From an uncultured Chthonomonas sp. (GTDB taxonomy: Bacteria > Armatimonadota > Chthonomonadetes > Chthonomonadales > Chthonomonadaceae), in contig CAIONQ010000081.1 of the NCBI GenBank assembly GCA_903859705.1, forward strand, positions 62,001 through 126,000: 64,000 bases of DNA, in the 5' to 3' direction. Both the position numbers and the translations under genes were made by a program. Below the pieces are notes generated by a model. It had not been told where the DNA came from. It saw nothing but the letters and a program-made list of their open reading frames with translations, and searched no databases. Shown piece by piece: positions 17,380 to 26,307 of this stretch. Numbering within the stretch: the first letter of the stretch is position 1; each line of letters opens with the position of its first letter.

Positions 17380-19425
17380 ATGATGGCGTTTCGCTTACTC
17401 ATAACCCTTTGCCTGATAGCATGTACACTCACCGCCATGGCAGACAACAGTGCAGAGGACCCATTTCTAAAGTTCATAAAGCTTGAGGCTGCCGATTTAC
17501 GATCCAGGTATGTACCCCATGAGAGCAATGAAGGATGGCTTCAGAAAAGCGTAATTCTCAGAAAGCAGCTGCTACAGGCATGGGGTGGCTTTCCCAAATC
17601 CGCCGTGCCGTTGATACCGCGCACACTCGGGGTTCTCAATAAAAATGGCTACCACATAGAGAAGCTGGTATTCCAGACTATGCCCGATGTGTGGATAACG
17701 GCCAATGCCTATGTGCCTGCTTCGGCAGGCAAACACCCTGCCGTGCTGGCAGTGCATGGCCATTGGCCCGGTGCCAAACAAGATCCCATGGTGCAATCGC
17801 GCTGCATTGGGTTGGTTAAACAGGGATACTTTGTGCTGGCGGTAGATGCATTTGGTGCTGGTGAAAGGGCCACCGGCAAAGCGCTCGGCGAGTATCATGG
17901 GGAAATGAGCGCCGCCACACTCTTCCCAACTGGCTTAACGCTTTCCGGTATTCAGGTGTATGAAAACTTGCGCGCGGTGGACTATCTGCTTACCCGGCAA
18001 GAGGTAGATGGCACACGCATTGGCATCACCGGCGCAAGCGGCGGCGGTAACCAGACAATGTATGCTGCAGCCTGGGATAAGCGGCTGAAAGCTGCAGTTC
18101 CTGTGTGCTCGGTGGGCAACTATCAGGCTTACCTGGGCAGTGCCTGCTGCCTGTGCGAGGTAGTGCCCGGTGCGCTGCGTTTTACCGAGGAGTGGGGAGT
18201 TCTGGCCCTCACAGCACCCCGGGCGCTGCTGATCATAAACGCAACTCGGGATGCACACCAGTTTTCCGTGCCAGAGGCAAACAAATCGGTGGATGGAGCA
18301 CAAGAGATCTATCAGCTGCTTGATGCTCCCGATGCTATCCGGCATGTTACTTTTGAATCCGGCCATGACTACAGCAGCCCAATGCGAAGCGCAATGTATG
18401 GTTGGATGGATCTACACCTGAAGGGCGTGGGCGATGGCTCACCAAAACCTGAGCCAGAAATACAAACAGAAGACCCGGAAATACTCCGCTGTTTCCCCGG
18501 CAATTCCCGCCCGGATAGCTGGGTTACCTTGCCTCGCTATGCGGCTACCGTTGCCACCCGTGTCGTGGCCACTCACACCAAATCCGCCACACTTTCAGAA
18601 TGGCAATCAGCCAGCGCGAGATATCGCCAGGCATTAAAATCAAAGGTGCTCGGTGGTATCCCTGCAGGCAACGCCACAACGCTAAACGCCTCACTAACCA
18701 GAGATGCGGAAAACAACCGCGTTTCTCACCTGGCATTTACGCCAGAACCTGGCCTGCAGCTGCAGGCGCAGATAGAGCAGGCAAGTTCGGGGAACGGCCC
18801 CCTTAGCATCATCCTCGATCTGGATGGCAGCAAATCCATGGCAGTTCAGGCACGTGCACGTGCGTTGCATGAGGCTGGCAATACTGTAATTACGCTGGAT
18901 TTACGGGCTACAGGCATCCATGCTTATGGCAAGGATGCCATCGGCAGCGCCCCGGATCACAACACCGCAGAATGGGCGCTGTGGATTGGCAGGCCACTGC
19001 TTGGCCAGTGGACCTGCGATGTGTTGCGCCTCCTGGATGCGCTTAAGTCTGCACGAATTAAGGGAGCAAACTCAGTACATCTCACTGGCATCGGCCCTGC
19101 AGGCATGGTTGCCCTGTGCGCGGCTGCGCTGGATAACCGCATATCACAGGTAACCACCGTAGGCACGCTCGCAAGCTATATCACCGATGTTCCCTTTAAG
19201 AGTCAGCGCCTGGGGATTATGGCACCCGGCATTTTACGCGAAGTCGGCGATGTGGCACAGATTGCCTCGCTTATGGCTCCTCGAAAACTCACCATCGAGT
19301 CTCCAGTAGATAGCGTGGGCATACCTCTCTCGCCCGCCTCCTGTGGGTCCACATTTGCTCCTGCAGAGTATATATGGCGATTGTATGGCGAGCCTGGCAG
19401 GTTAATCACTTCAACATCAAACTGA
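17380..19425 (+). CDS. Secreted tandem alpha/beta hydrolase
   Basis: A 681-residue exported protein with a signal peptide (about residues 1-21, ending TAMAD). The first hydrolase domain (about 60-350) resembles acetyl-xylan-esterase-like enzymes: VLAVHGHWPG forms the oxyanion region, the nucleophile Ser lies in GITGASGGGN, and Asp in NATRDAHQF and His in ESGHDYS complete a triad. A second, degenerate hydrolase-like domain (about 390-680) has GIGPAG where the nucleophile elbow would be and probably lacks activity. Probable role: ester cleavage on plant or microbial polysaccharides. It lies between two DinB genes in the same operon. Confidence 0.82.
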   Translation: MMAFRLLITLCLIACTLTAMADNSAEDPFLKFIKLEAADLRSRYVPHESNEGWLQKSVILRKQLLQAWGGFPKSAVPLIPRTLGVLNKNGYHIEKLVFQTMPDVWITANAYVPASAGKHPAVLAVHGHWPGAKQDPMVQSRCIGLVKQGYFVLAVDAFGAGERATGKALGEYHGEMSAATLFPTGLTLSGIQVYENLRAVDYLLTRQEVDGTRIGITGASGGGNQTMYAAAWDKRLKAAVPVCSVGNYQAYLGSACCLCEVVPGALRFTEEWGVLALTAPRALLIINATRDAHQFSVPEANKSVDGAQEIYQLLDAPDAIRHVTFESGHDYSSPMRSAMYGWMDLHLKGVGDGSPKPEPEIQTEDPEILRCFPGNSRPDSWVTLPRYAATVATRVVATHTKSATLSEWQSASARYRQALKSKVLGGIPAGNATTLNASLTRDAENNRVSHLAFTPEPGLQLQAQIEQASSGNGPLSIILDLDGSKSMAVQARARALHEAGNTVITLDLRATGIHAYGKDAIGSAPDHNTAEWALWIGRPLLGQWTCDVLRLLDALKSARIKGANSVHLTGIGPAGMVALCAAALDNRISQVTTVGTLASYITDVPFKSQRLGIMAPGILREVGDVAQIASLMAPRKLTIESPVDSVGIPLSPASCGSTFAPAEYIWRLYGEPGRLITSTSN

Positions 19426-19482
19426 GCACTGCCCAATCTTGCATTTCCGGCAGGCACCTATTAATACTACCAGGGACACATC

Positions 19483-19980
19483 ATGATCGAAGCTTACATA
19501 AAACTTCTTGACCAGGGCTACTACGAACTGCAATTCGCCCTGGAGGGCATGGCTGCCGATAAGGTGTGGGTACGCCCAGCGCCCAACCTACTTTCTGTTG
19601 GGGAACTGGCAGGGCACATCGCCTACTGGGAGGCCGTTCGCCTGGCGGGTGAGGGAACTGATCTCGACAAATGCTCGATAAAAAGCCCGCTGGTGGATAG
19701 CAGGTTCATGTATTATCCACATACCGTCCCAGAAGCACCCGGCCCAGAGCACCTGGCCCTAACTGCTGTGGATGTACATGCCGAAGTGTTGCGTGTGCAC
19801 CAGGAGGCAATGGCTGCCTTCCGGGCTCTGGCCCCTGATCCGGATAGCCCCATCCCGGGTTGCCCAACGGGCTTTACCTACAGTCAGTACCTGGAGTATG
19901 CATGCTTCCACATTGCATACCACATTGGGCAGATGTACTCTGTACGGCATCTGTTTGGCGAAGAAACACCCGATAACTGA
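19483..19980 (+). CDS. DinB-family protein
   Basis: A 165-residue DinB-type bundle. His residues in ELAGHIAYWE (about 46) and in CFHIAYHIGQM (about 147-151) give a complete metal triad. GGGA precedes ATG 19483. It lies between the tandem hydrolase (57 nt upstream) and the GH42-like gene (30 nt downstream), all on the plus strand, so co-transcription is likely. The function is not known. Confidence 0.85.
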   Translation: MIEAYIKLLDQGYYELQFALEGMAADKVWVRPAPNLLSVGELAGHIAYWEAVRLAGEGTDLDKCSIKSPLVDSRFMYYPHTVPEAPGPEHLALTAVDVHAEVLRVHQEAMAAFRALAPDPDSPIPGCPTGFTYSQYLEYACFHIAYHIGQMYSVRHLFGEETPDN

Positions 19981-20010
19981 GCACTCTTCAAACTGTTCCG
20001 AGGCGACTAT

Positions 20011-22617
20011 ATGGTGCGGCGAACTCTCTTAGTCCTGGCTTCTGCGCTCACTTTCTTTCTGTTGTCTAACACACATGCAACAGCACAACAGAAGCATCCG
20101 GTTATTGGCGAAGGCAAGCTGTTTCTGCGGGTAACCAACCCTAAGGCAGCCCTCGCTCCCATATGCCCGCGTATCTATTTCAACCCCAATCTGGATCCCT
20201 GGTTGGGAGATACCCTGTATGCAGGTGCAGAAGGGGAAGCCAAATCTCCCTTGCCCGAAACCGCCTGGTTAAGACCAGGGCAGGCCTCTGCCTGGTTGGA
20301 TATTGGCACCCACATATCGGCCCGCCCAACGTTCCAGACTAAGCAGGAGTACCTGGCTCCGGTATTTGTGGCAGCCTTAACAAAGTCTTCTAAAGAGGGT
20401 CTGTACATCCGTGTTGAAATAGCATCTGGCTCAGACCACCGCCTTCTTCGCCGCATCACAATCAATACCGCAAAACAGATCAAACTCGGCAACAGCGTCT
20501 GGCTGGGCGGCGAGCCGCTCCCAACTCTTGGCCTGCTGGTACCTACCTCGTCTCCATTCACATCGCGCATCCTCACCCTGGAAGAGGCGGCAGCACAGCA
20601 ACTTTCCTGGGTTAAGTCATTTGGGCCAAAGCCGGCACTCTCCACCCACATCTGGTTCATCTGCAATCAGGCCCTCGCAGATCAATCTGGTTCACTGCCG
20701 CTCAGGCAAACCCAGTTGGATATCTTAACGCAACTTGGCTACGCCAACAGCGTGCAATTCGCTGCCAACCAGGCAGATCTGAATAGGATTCGTGCAGCCA
20801 ACAGCGGCCCAACACAAACTCGGGTAGAACAGGCCGAAGCCGATGAAGCGGCTGCCGCAGATCGCCTGAAGAAGGGTGGCGTCTGGGAGTATGTGCGAGC
20901 CGTTACCCTTGGTGATGAGATAGACCTCGAGTTTAAAACAAAAGAGCCGGAACTAAACGCTGCATTTGTTGCCGATCTCAAGGCGCGTGGGCTTCTGCCG
21001 GATGATTTTGTTCTGCCACAGAATGCCTTAGAGGCAGCAGGCCTGCCAACTGCAGATAGGTGGAAACTCGTTAAGCTCCTTGGTCCTTTGCCCCCATCAC
21101 GCCCTAAGCTGCTGTTTGAGGCCGCTACTTTTCGTTACAAGCTATGGTCCCGAGATCTTGCAGCCAGAACAGTGCAAATTCGCAAGCTCTTCCCGGCCAG
21201 TGTGCAAACTGGTGCCAACTTTAGCCCACACCTATCTGTTTGGCCGGATGTACGCAAGTGGATCGATCCATTCCGGGATGGCGCCATGACAATGCCCTGG
21301 TCGGAAGACTGGTGGTGGCAGGTGCCCGAAGCTGGCCCGCAAGCATATGGTTACTTACTGGATGCTCTGCGGCATGCAGCCGATTATCACAATGCCCCCT
21401 ACTGCTTCTACACCATTCCGGATAGTGGCGAAACGGCATCTAATCTGCTCCGGATGAACTACTTCGCGCTCGGCCATCAGGCAAAAGTTATCGATCATTT
21501 CGCCATATATCACCAGGCATATGGCACCTGCGACTATATAGATTATCTGGATAGCAAAGAAAAGTATCGATCCATACATCGCATCCTCACTGATGTGGGC
21601 AAGATAGATGCAAGGTTAGAGCAGGCGCGATTGCGCAAGGCTCAAATAGCAATCCTTATGCCAGTGGCAAACGATGTTTGGAACAACGAAGATCTACTTT
21701 CAGAGCCGAAGCAGGAACATACAAACAACCTGTATTATGCGGATTTGAACGTAGAAAACCACGAGCGTAAGGCCCTGTGGCTCGCGCTGCGCCATGCAGG
21801 TTACCCTGTAGATTTGATTACCGATGAAGACGTTGCTGCCGGTAAACTGGAAGGTTACAAGGTGCTGTTTGCCGTGGGGCAGGAGATGCTTGGCGCCGCA
21901 GTAATGCCAGTAAAGAGCTGGGTACACAACGGCGGCATTCTGTTTGGTGAAAGCGGCGGAGGCGTGCTTAATGAACACCGGGAACCGCAATCAGAAATGC
22001 TCAGCCTCTACGGCATAAAAGCCAGCCACCTTAGGCGCCCCATTCGCACACTGCAGCCTGCCGACGATCTGCCAGGTATGAAGCCCCTGGGCACCATTCA
22101 TAGCCTTACAGCCCTGGTTGATTTCCCAGCGTATTGCAGCCAGGATGCGTTTGAGCCTGCAGATGCCACCATTGCAGGTACCTGGGAGGATGGCCGACCG
22201 GCAATTCTCTACCAATCTTTCGGGAAAGGTGCGGCAATAAGCTGTGGCGCGCTTGCCGGGCTGGCATATATTCAGCCAGCACTTGTTGGCAAACCAGAAC
22301 TGCCAACCAAATTTTCAAGCAATATTCTAAGCATCATCACATCTGCCGTTTCGCTAGCAGAACCCATTAGCCGACCAGTGCTCTGTTCGGATGCTCTCGT
22401 AGATGCAACCTTGCAGGAGGGCAGTCTTGGCGCAGTGATTACGCTCACACGGTTTCGGCCGGGGCTGCCGGGCAAGGTAACAGTTACCTTGCCCGGGCTG
22501 CCGAATGTAAAATCGGTGCGAAGCGTCCGCCACGGGCTGCTGGCAATTAAGAAAACTCCCGGTGGCCCGCAGGTTACCCTGCTGCTGGATGAAGGCGATT
22601 TCTTATTGCCGGAATAA
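20011..22617 (+). CDS. Secreted GH42-like (beta-galactosidase-like) protein
   Basis: An 868-residue exported protein with a signal peptide ending near THATAQ (about residue 25). The central part is a TIM-barrel-like region: TGANFSPHLSVWPDVRKW, then MPWSEDWWWQVPEAGPQAYGY. The later segment IAILMPVANDVW to VLFAVGQEMLG, LFGESGGGV resembles the glutamine-amidotransferase-like trimerisation domain of GH42 enzymes. An all-beta C-terminal domain follows. The assignment rests on fold pattern; catalytic Glu residues cannot be fixed by eye. It is probably a polysaccharide-acting enzyme and the last gene of the DinB/hydrolase operon. Confidence 0.6.
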   Translation: MVRRTLLVLASALTFFLLSNTHATAQQKHPVIGEGKLFLRVTNPKAALAPICPRIYFNPNLDPWLGDTLYAGAEGEAKSPLPETAWLRPGQASAWLDIGTHISARPTFQTKQEYLAPVFVAALTKSSKEGLYIRVEIASGSDHRLLRRITINTAKQIKLGNSVWLGGEPLPTLGLLVPTSSPFTSRILTLEEAAAQQLSWVKSFGPKPALSTHIWFICNQALADQSGSLPLRQTQLDILTQLGYANSVQFAANQADLNRIRAANSGPTQTRVEQAEADEAAAADRLKKGGVWEYVRAVTLGDEIDLEFKTKEPELNAAFVADLKARGLLPDDFVLPQNALEAAGLPTADRWKLVKLLGPLPPSRPKLLFEAATFRYKLWSRDLAARTVQIRKLFPASVQTGANFSPHLSVWPDVRKWIDPFRDGAMTMPWSEDWWWQVPEAGPQAYGYLLDALRHAADYHNAPYCFYTIPDSGETASNLLRMNYFALGHQAKVIDHFAIYHQAYGTCDYIDYLDSKEKYRSIHRILTDVGKIDARLEQARLRKAQIAILMPVANDVWNNEDLLSEPKQEHTNNLYYADLNVENHERKALWLALRHAGYPVDLITDEDVAAGKLEGYKVLFAVGQEMLGAAVMPVKSWVHNGGILFGESGGGVLNEHREPQSEMLSLYGIKASHLRRPIRTLQPADDLPGMKPLGTIHSLTALVDFPAYCSQDAFEPADATIAGTWEDGRPAILYQSFGKGAAISCGALAGLAYIQPALVGKPELPTKFSSNILSIITSAVSLAEPISRPVLCSDALVDATLQEGSLGAVITLTRFRPGLPGKVTVTLPGLPNVKSVRSVRHGLLAIKKTPGGPQVTLLLDEGDFLLPE

Positions 22618-22640
22618 GTGGATTGAAGATCCTGGCCGCG

Positions 22641-22799
22641 TCAGATGTCCGATCTGTTACGCATAATCACGTCGTACGCAAACAGGATTACAGCAAGCAC
22701 CAGCAGCAGGTGGATGAATGACCCCGTAAATTTGGTTATAAAACCAATTATCCATAACACAAACAGAATAGATACAATCGTTCGAAGCAGATTGCTCAT
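22641..22799 (-). CDS. Small two-span membrane protein, lmo0937 family
   Basis: A 52-residue protein starting at 22799 after GGGAG. The sequence MSNLLRTIVSILFVLWIIGF, then GSFIHLLLVLAVILFAYDVI, matches the lmo0937-type small membrane proteins: two hydrophobic helices around a Gly-rich turn and a FIHLLL motif. The family is common in stress-induced regulons; its function is unknown. A second copy is at 48165-48323. Confidence 0.8.
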   Translation of the reverse strand: MSNLLRTIVSILFVLWIIGFITKFTGSFIHLLLVLAVILFAYDVIMRNRSDI

Positions 22800-23066
22800 T
22801 TCACATCTCCCAGATGACTACAGAGTAAGAAGGCCACCTTTGGATCGTGCCGAGCCCTTCTCCGGTTCCATTAAAATCCGGGTTCCAACTGCGTAGCCAA
22901 AAGTGGCTGCGACTCGCTCTACGGCTATCAGCACAAAAAACAAACGGCAATTATTAACGGAACATAGCATGTGGCATTGGTGTCCTGCTGTTGCACAGCA
23001 ATATCCATTTAATCACACGCTCAAAACCATGGCAACTTAAAGCCAGGGCGAGCGGGGAGCAAACAT

Positions 23067-23399
23067 ATGATGAACACTAGAAAACTAACCACGGGCGTTA
23101 TGGCCGGGTTGCTACTCGGCACCCTAATGGGTGCATCACTGGCCACAGTTGCACAGGGCAACAGCCACCATCAGCGAAACCAGGGCCAGAACAAAGACTG
23201 GGTTCGTGCAGGCAACGGAGACTTTGCAACCCATTACTCCAGCAAGCAGATGGATAGAGATCGAAGAAGCAAAGACGCTGCCGATCAGGCACGCGTTCGC
23301 ATCTACAATCAGAAGTCTTTCATGCACAATGGCCACCGGTACATTCGCCACAGCCGGCGCACCAATGGGGTGCTTTCGTTCTTCTTCTCTATTGGATAG
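23067..23399 (+). CDS. Small exported basic protein of unknown function
   Basis: A 110-residue protein; ATG 23067 follows GGGGAG (23053-23058). A signal peptide or membrane anchor lies at about residues 8-29. The rest is hydrophilic, rich in Asn, Gln, His, Arg and Lys, and ends in a short aromatic tail (LSFFFSIG). No family is recognised. A strong terminator follows at 23460. Confidence 0.65.
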   Translation: MMNTRKLTTGVMAGLLLGTLMGASLATVAQGNSHHQRNQGQNKDWVRAGNGDFATHYSSKQMDRDRRSKDAADQARVRIYNQKSFMHNGHRYIRHSRRTNGVLSFFFSIG

Positions 23400-23459
23400 G
23401 AACGGTAAAGGCTTTCATATCGGGATACTACAGTTGCCGTAAACGCGGATTTAAGGGTT

Positions 23460-23496
23460 GGGGATGCACTTTAATCAGTGCATCCCCTATTTTTAT
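23460..23496 (+). terminator. Rho-independent terminator
   Basis: A perfect 11-bp stem, GGGGATGCACT (23460-23470) with AGTGCATCCCC (23477-23487), has a six-base loop and is followed by TATTTTTAT. Confidence 0.9.
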
Positions 23497-23584
23497 AAGT
23501 GGGGTTTATTCACTTTGCCACTTATGGCCGGGCACACAACGTGTAAAATATATAATCGCAATCCCGCAAACAAAGGCTCGCCCA

Positions 23585-24145
23585 ATGCCCGACTCAACCA
23601 GTAATACAGATGCAGCACCAATAACCAATCGCGATATTGCAAGCGTACCGGCCCGCAATCCAGAGATTGCGCTCCTGCTTGCTGAGATGGAGCATGGAAC
23701 GCGCAAGTTACGGGGGCAGCTTGGTGAGCTGGATGAGGACGCGTTAATTTGGCAGCCATACCCCAATGCCCACAGCATTGGTGCAATATTAATACATATA
23801 GCAGGGTGCGAAGCCGGGTGGCTGCACGAGGTAGCCGCAGGTATTTCTCTTAATGGAGACCCAGAAGCAAAGTTGATGGGCGGCCAGCCGATTGATCAGT
23901 TTGCAGAAATCTGGCCAACTCCTCCCCGTAAGCCGTTATCCTGGTACTACGAGCAACACGATGCCATTCGCAAACAGACCATTGAACTGCTGAGCCTGAT
24001 GGAAGATTCCACGGAACAGAAGCCGATAACATGGAGCCCCAAAAACCACGTATCCATACGGTGGATACTGCACCATGTTACCGAGCACGAGGCTTACCAT
24101 ATGGGCCAGGCCGTGCTACTGTCCCTGATAAGACACAAACTGTGA
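23585..24145 (+). CDS. DinB-family protein
   Basis: A 186-residue DinB-type protein with an N-terminal extension of about 25 residues. His in ILIHIAGCEAGWLHE and in VTEHEAYHMGQAVLL (near the C-terminus) fit the metal-binding triad. AAAGG precedes ATG 23585. It is the fourth DinB gene of the window, transcribed alone and convergent with the small membrane protein at 24159. Confidence 0.85.
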   Translation: MPDSTSNTDAAPITNRDIASVPARNPEIALLLAEMEHGTRKLRGQLGELDEDALIWQPYPNAHSIGAILIHIAGCEAGWLHEVAAGISLNGDPEAKLMGGQPIDQFAEIWPTPPRKPLSWYYEQHDAIRKQTIELLSLMEDSTEQKPITWSPKNHVSIRWILHHVTEHEAYHMGQAVLLSLIRHKL

Positions 24146-24158
24146 ACGCCGAGCTCCC

Positions 24159-24335
24159 TTAGCCGCGAGGTTCTCGGGCTTTTGCAAAGCAAGCAAATGT
24201 GCCACAGCCTGCCAGAATTGTTATGCCGAAACCTGCTAACGACGGACCAATACCCAGCACACCCAGCAATTGAAGCAACTGTAATAGCGTAAACAGGCCA
24301 AGCAATACCCCACCAAGCAGATATCCAGGTTTCAT
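24159..24335 (-). CDS. Small two-span membrane protein
   Basis: A 58-residue protein. The ATG at 24335 is preferred to the GTG at 24347 because GGAGG lies 5 nt before it. It is almost entirely hydrophobic (two predicted spans, LLGGVLLGLF and FGITILAGCGTF) with a short basic tail (AKAREPRG). It lies 119 nt downstream of the response regulator gene and on the same strand; it may be an accessory membrane protein of that operon or independent. Unknown function. Confidence 0.6.
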   Translation of the reverse strand: MKPGYLLGGVLLGLFTLLQLLQLLGVLGIGPSLAGFGITILAGCGTFACFAKAREPRG

Positions 24336-24454
24336 GAATGCCTCCACTGCAGGTATAGATACAACAGATTGGGATGTAGTTTAACACATCCATTCATAAA
24401 AATCCATACGCTACATATGCAATTTATGATCGAGTGGGGTTGTACTGCATGGCC

Positions 24455-25162
24455 TTAGTCACCGCCGCCATCGCTCAATCTATACCCATACCCACGCACT
24501 GTTACAAGCAGCTTCGGTTCATTCGGATCCGCCTCTATTTTCATCCTGATGCGGCGGACGCACACTACCAATGCCTTCATGCCTAGCTCTGCATCATAAC
24601 CCCACACTTGCTCAAATATCCATTCGTTAGAAAGTGCTCGCCCCGAGCTTCTGGCAAGCAGATGCAATGTTTCAAATTCCCTGGACGTAAGCCCAACGGG
24701 ATTACCATAGGTTACGGCATCGTGCAGATCCAGATCGACTACAAGGTTCCCAACCGTTATTTTGCTGGCTGCGCGTTCTCGCTCCAATATCCCATATTCC
24801 CGCGTTCTACGTAGATGCGCTCGTACACGGGCAAGTATTTCCCCGGGCTCAAAGGGTTTTGTAATGTAGTCATCCGCCCCCACCTCCAGGCCAATCACTT
24901 TATCCGAAGAGGCATCCCTTGCGGTAAGCAATACAATTGGCAGGTGGTGCTTCATTCGAGTTCTGCGGCAAACGGTGAGGCCATCGATATCTGGCAGGCC
25001 AATATCGAGCAGCATCAGGTCGAACGGTTCTGTATCCAGCAGGCGCAGTGCATCGGCTCCGGTTACAGCAGCGGTGCAATGATATCCATCTGCAGTAAAG
25101 AGCCTTATTAAGGGGTTCAGGATATATCGATCGTCATCAACGAGTAATAGCTTGCCACTCAT
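24455..25162 (-). CDS. OmpR-family response regulator
   Basis: A 235-residue two-domain regulator. The receiver domain (about 1-120) has the acidic pocket at residues 9-11 (DDD), the phosphoacceptor Asp53 (LLDIGLP), Thr80 and Lys102 (ITKPFEPGEI). The C-terminal winged-helix domain (about 135-232) carries LTSREFETLHLLARSSGRALS and VCVRRIRMKIEADP, ending in VRGYGYRL, all typical of OmpR/PhoB. Its ATG overlaps the kinase stop by four bases (ATGA). It likely binds the direct repeats at 27627-27645 and 27714-27730. Confidence 0.95.
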   Translation of the reverse strand: MSGKLLLVDDDRYILNPLIRLFTADGYHCTAAVTGADALRLLDTEPFDLMLLDIGLPDIDGLTVCRRTRMKHHLPIVLLTARDASSDKVIGLEVGADDYITKPFEPGEILARVRAHLRRTREYGILERERAASKITVGNLVVDLDLHDAVTYGNPVGLTSREFETLHLLARSSGRALSNEWIFEQVWGYDAELGMKALVVCVRRIRMKIEADPNEPKLLVTVRGYGYRLSDGGGD

Positions 25163-26307
25163 AATCTTGCCACTGCTGCATCTGTAAGCTCTACAGCAGC
25201 ACCCGGCAGCACAACGGTTACCATTGCACCGCACCCGGGTAAGTTTGCAATTGTTATCTCGCCGCCGTGGCTTTCAACAATACGGCGGGCGCTAAACAAA
25301 CCAAGGCCCGTACGGTTGCTGCGAGTTGTAAAGAATGGCTCGAACAGTCGGTTCAGATGTTCCGATGGTATTCCCGGGCCAGAATCTGCAATTTTGATTT
25401 TGATACCGCCTGCATCTCTCCCTATTTCGGCCTTCAGCTCTCCGCCGGTAGCAGCCATAGCGTTAAGCGCATTGAGAACAAGGTTGATAAACAGATGTTC
25501 CATACGGCGTGCATTGGCAATTACATATGGTAGGTCATCTTCTACATTAAGGCTGAGTGTAATGCCATCTATCTCGGCCTGACCACGCACCAGCTGAAAC
25601 ACAAAGCAAATAGTGTCACCAATATTTACGTTCCCACAATCGGTTGCAGCCTCTTCCGAAAGGGCGAGCAAAGAGTGGGTTAAGGCATATAGCCTGTCCA
25701 ATTGCCCGGCAAGGTATCCATTGCTCTGGCCATTTACCGCAGCCTCCAGCCTGAGGGTAGTTAAGATGTTCCGCAGATCATGAGCAATCCCTGTTGCCAG
25801 AGTTGCCACGGCCCGCATCTGGGCCGTTTCCAGTAGTATCTGTTGAGCGTTCTGAAGTTCAAGAGCCTGTTCTTCCAGCCGAAGTTCTAACTGAACCGCA
25901 TGTGTTTTCACCTGGGTTTGCAGGCGCCTTGTTTCCGTTATATCAAGAAAGCTCCATATTCTTCCAACTATCTCTCCGCTTGCATGCCGCACAGGTGCCG
26001 TATGTCTTCGCAATATGCGGGGTGAAGGAATACAAACCTCAATTTCATCTTCCTGTTCAAGTGTGGGGTCTCCGTACACTCTCTCTATCACTTCCGAAAA
26101 CTCTGCAGGATCTTTCACACGCTCAAGTGCCAGGCGGCGCATCTCTGCACGCGGGAGAACGCCAACAATGGCAGGATCGATACCAAACAAAACCGCAAAC
26201 CTATCGTTGCAAAGCAGATCGGTGCCATGCACATCTGTCATCAAAATGCCATAGTCGGTGGCCTGAAAAAGCGCCTGAAGAAATACGTTATTGTGTTTGG
26301 TTGGCAC
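25159..26307 (-). CDS. PAS-domain sensor histidine kinase
   Basis: A cytoplasmic kinase of about 382 residues. The GTG at 26307 is the likely start (GAGGA eight bases before); a longer TTG start at 26343 is also open. Order: a PAS domain (about 10-125), a coiled coil, HisKA with the phospho-His at about 176 (GIAHDLRN), then HATPase with NLVLNALNAM, DSGPGIP, FEPFFTT and GLGL motifs. No transmembrane segment is visible, so it senses a soluble ligand or acts downstream of the first kinase. Its start lies inside the 3' end of the GAF kinase (20-nt overlap). It probably phosphorylates the regulator at 24455. Confidence 0.9.
   Translation of the reverse strand: MPTKHNNVFLQALFQATDYGILMTDVHGTDLLCNDRFAVLFGIDPAIVGVLPRAEMRRLALERVKDPAEFSEVIERVYGDPTLEQEDEIEVCIPSPRILRRHTAPVRHASGEIVGRIWSFLDITETRRLQTQVKTHAVQLELRLEEQALELQNAQQILLETAQMRAVATLATGIAHDLRNILTTLRLEAAVNGQSNGYLAGQLDRLYALTHSLLALSEEAATDCGNVNIGDTICFVFQLVRGQAEIDGITLSLNVEDDLPYVIANARRMEHLFINLVLNALNAMAATGGELKAEIGRDAGGIKIKIADSGPGIPSEHLNRLFEPFFTTRSNRTGLGLFSARRIVESHGGEITIANLPGCGAMVTVVLPGAAVELTDAAVARL

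Noticed and set aside
22645-22896. Plus-strand open frame at the end of the GH42-like gene
   Set aside because: It is antisense to the well-supported lmo0937-type gene, which has a ribosome site and family motifs.
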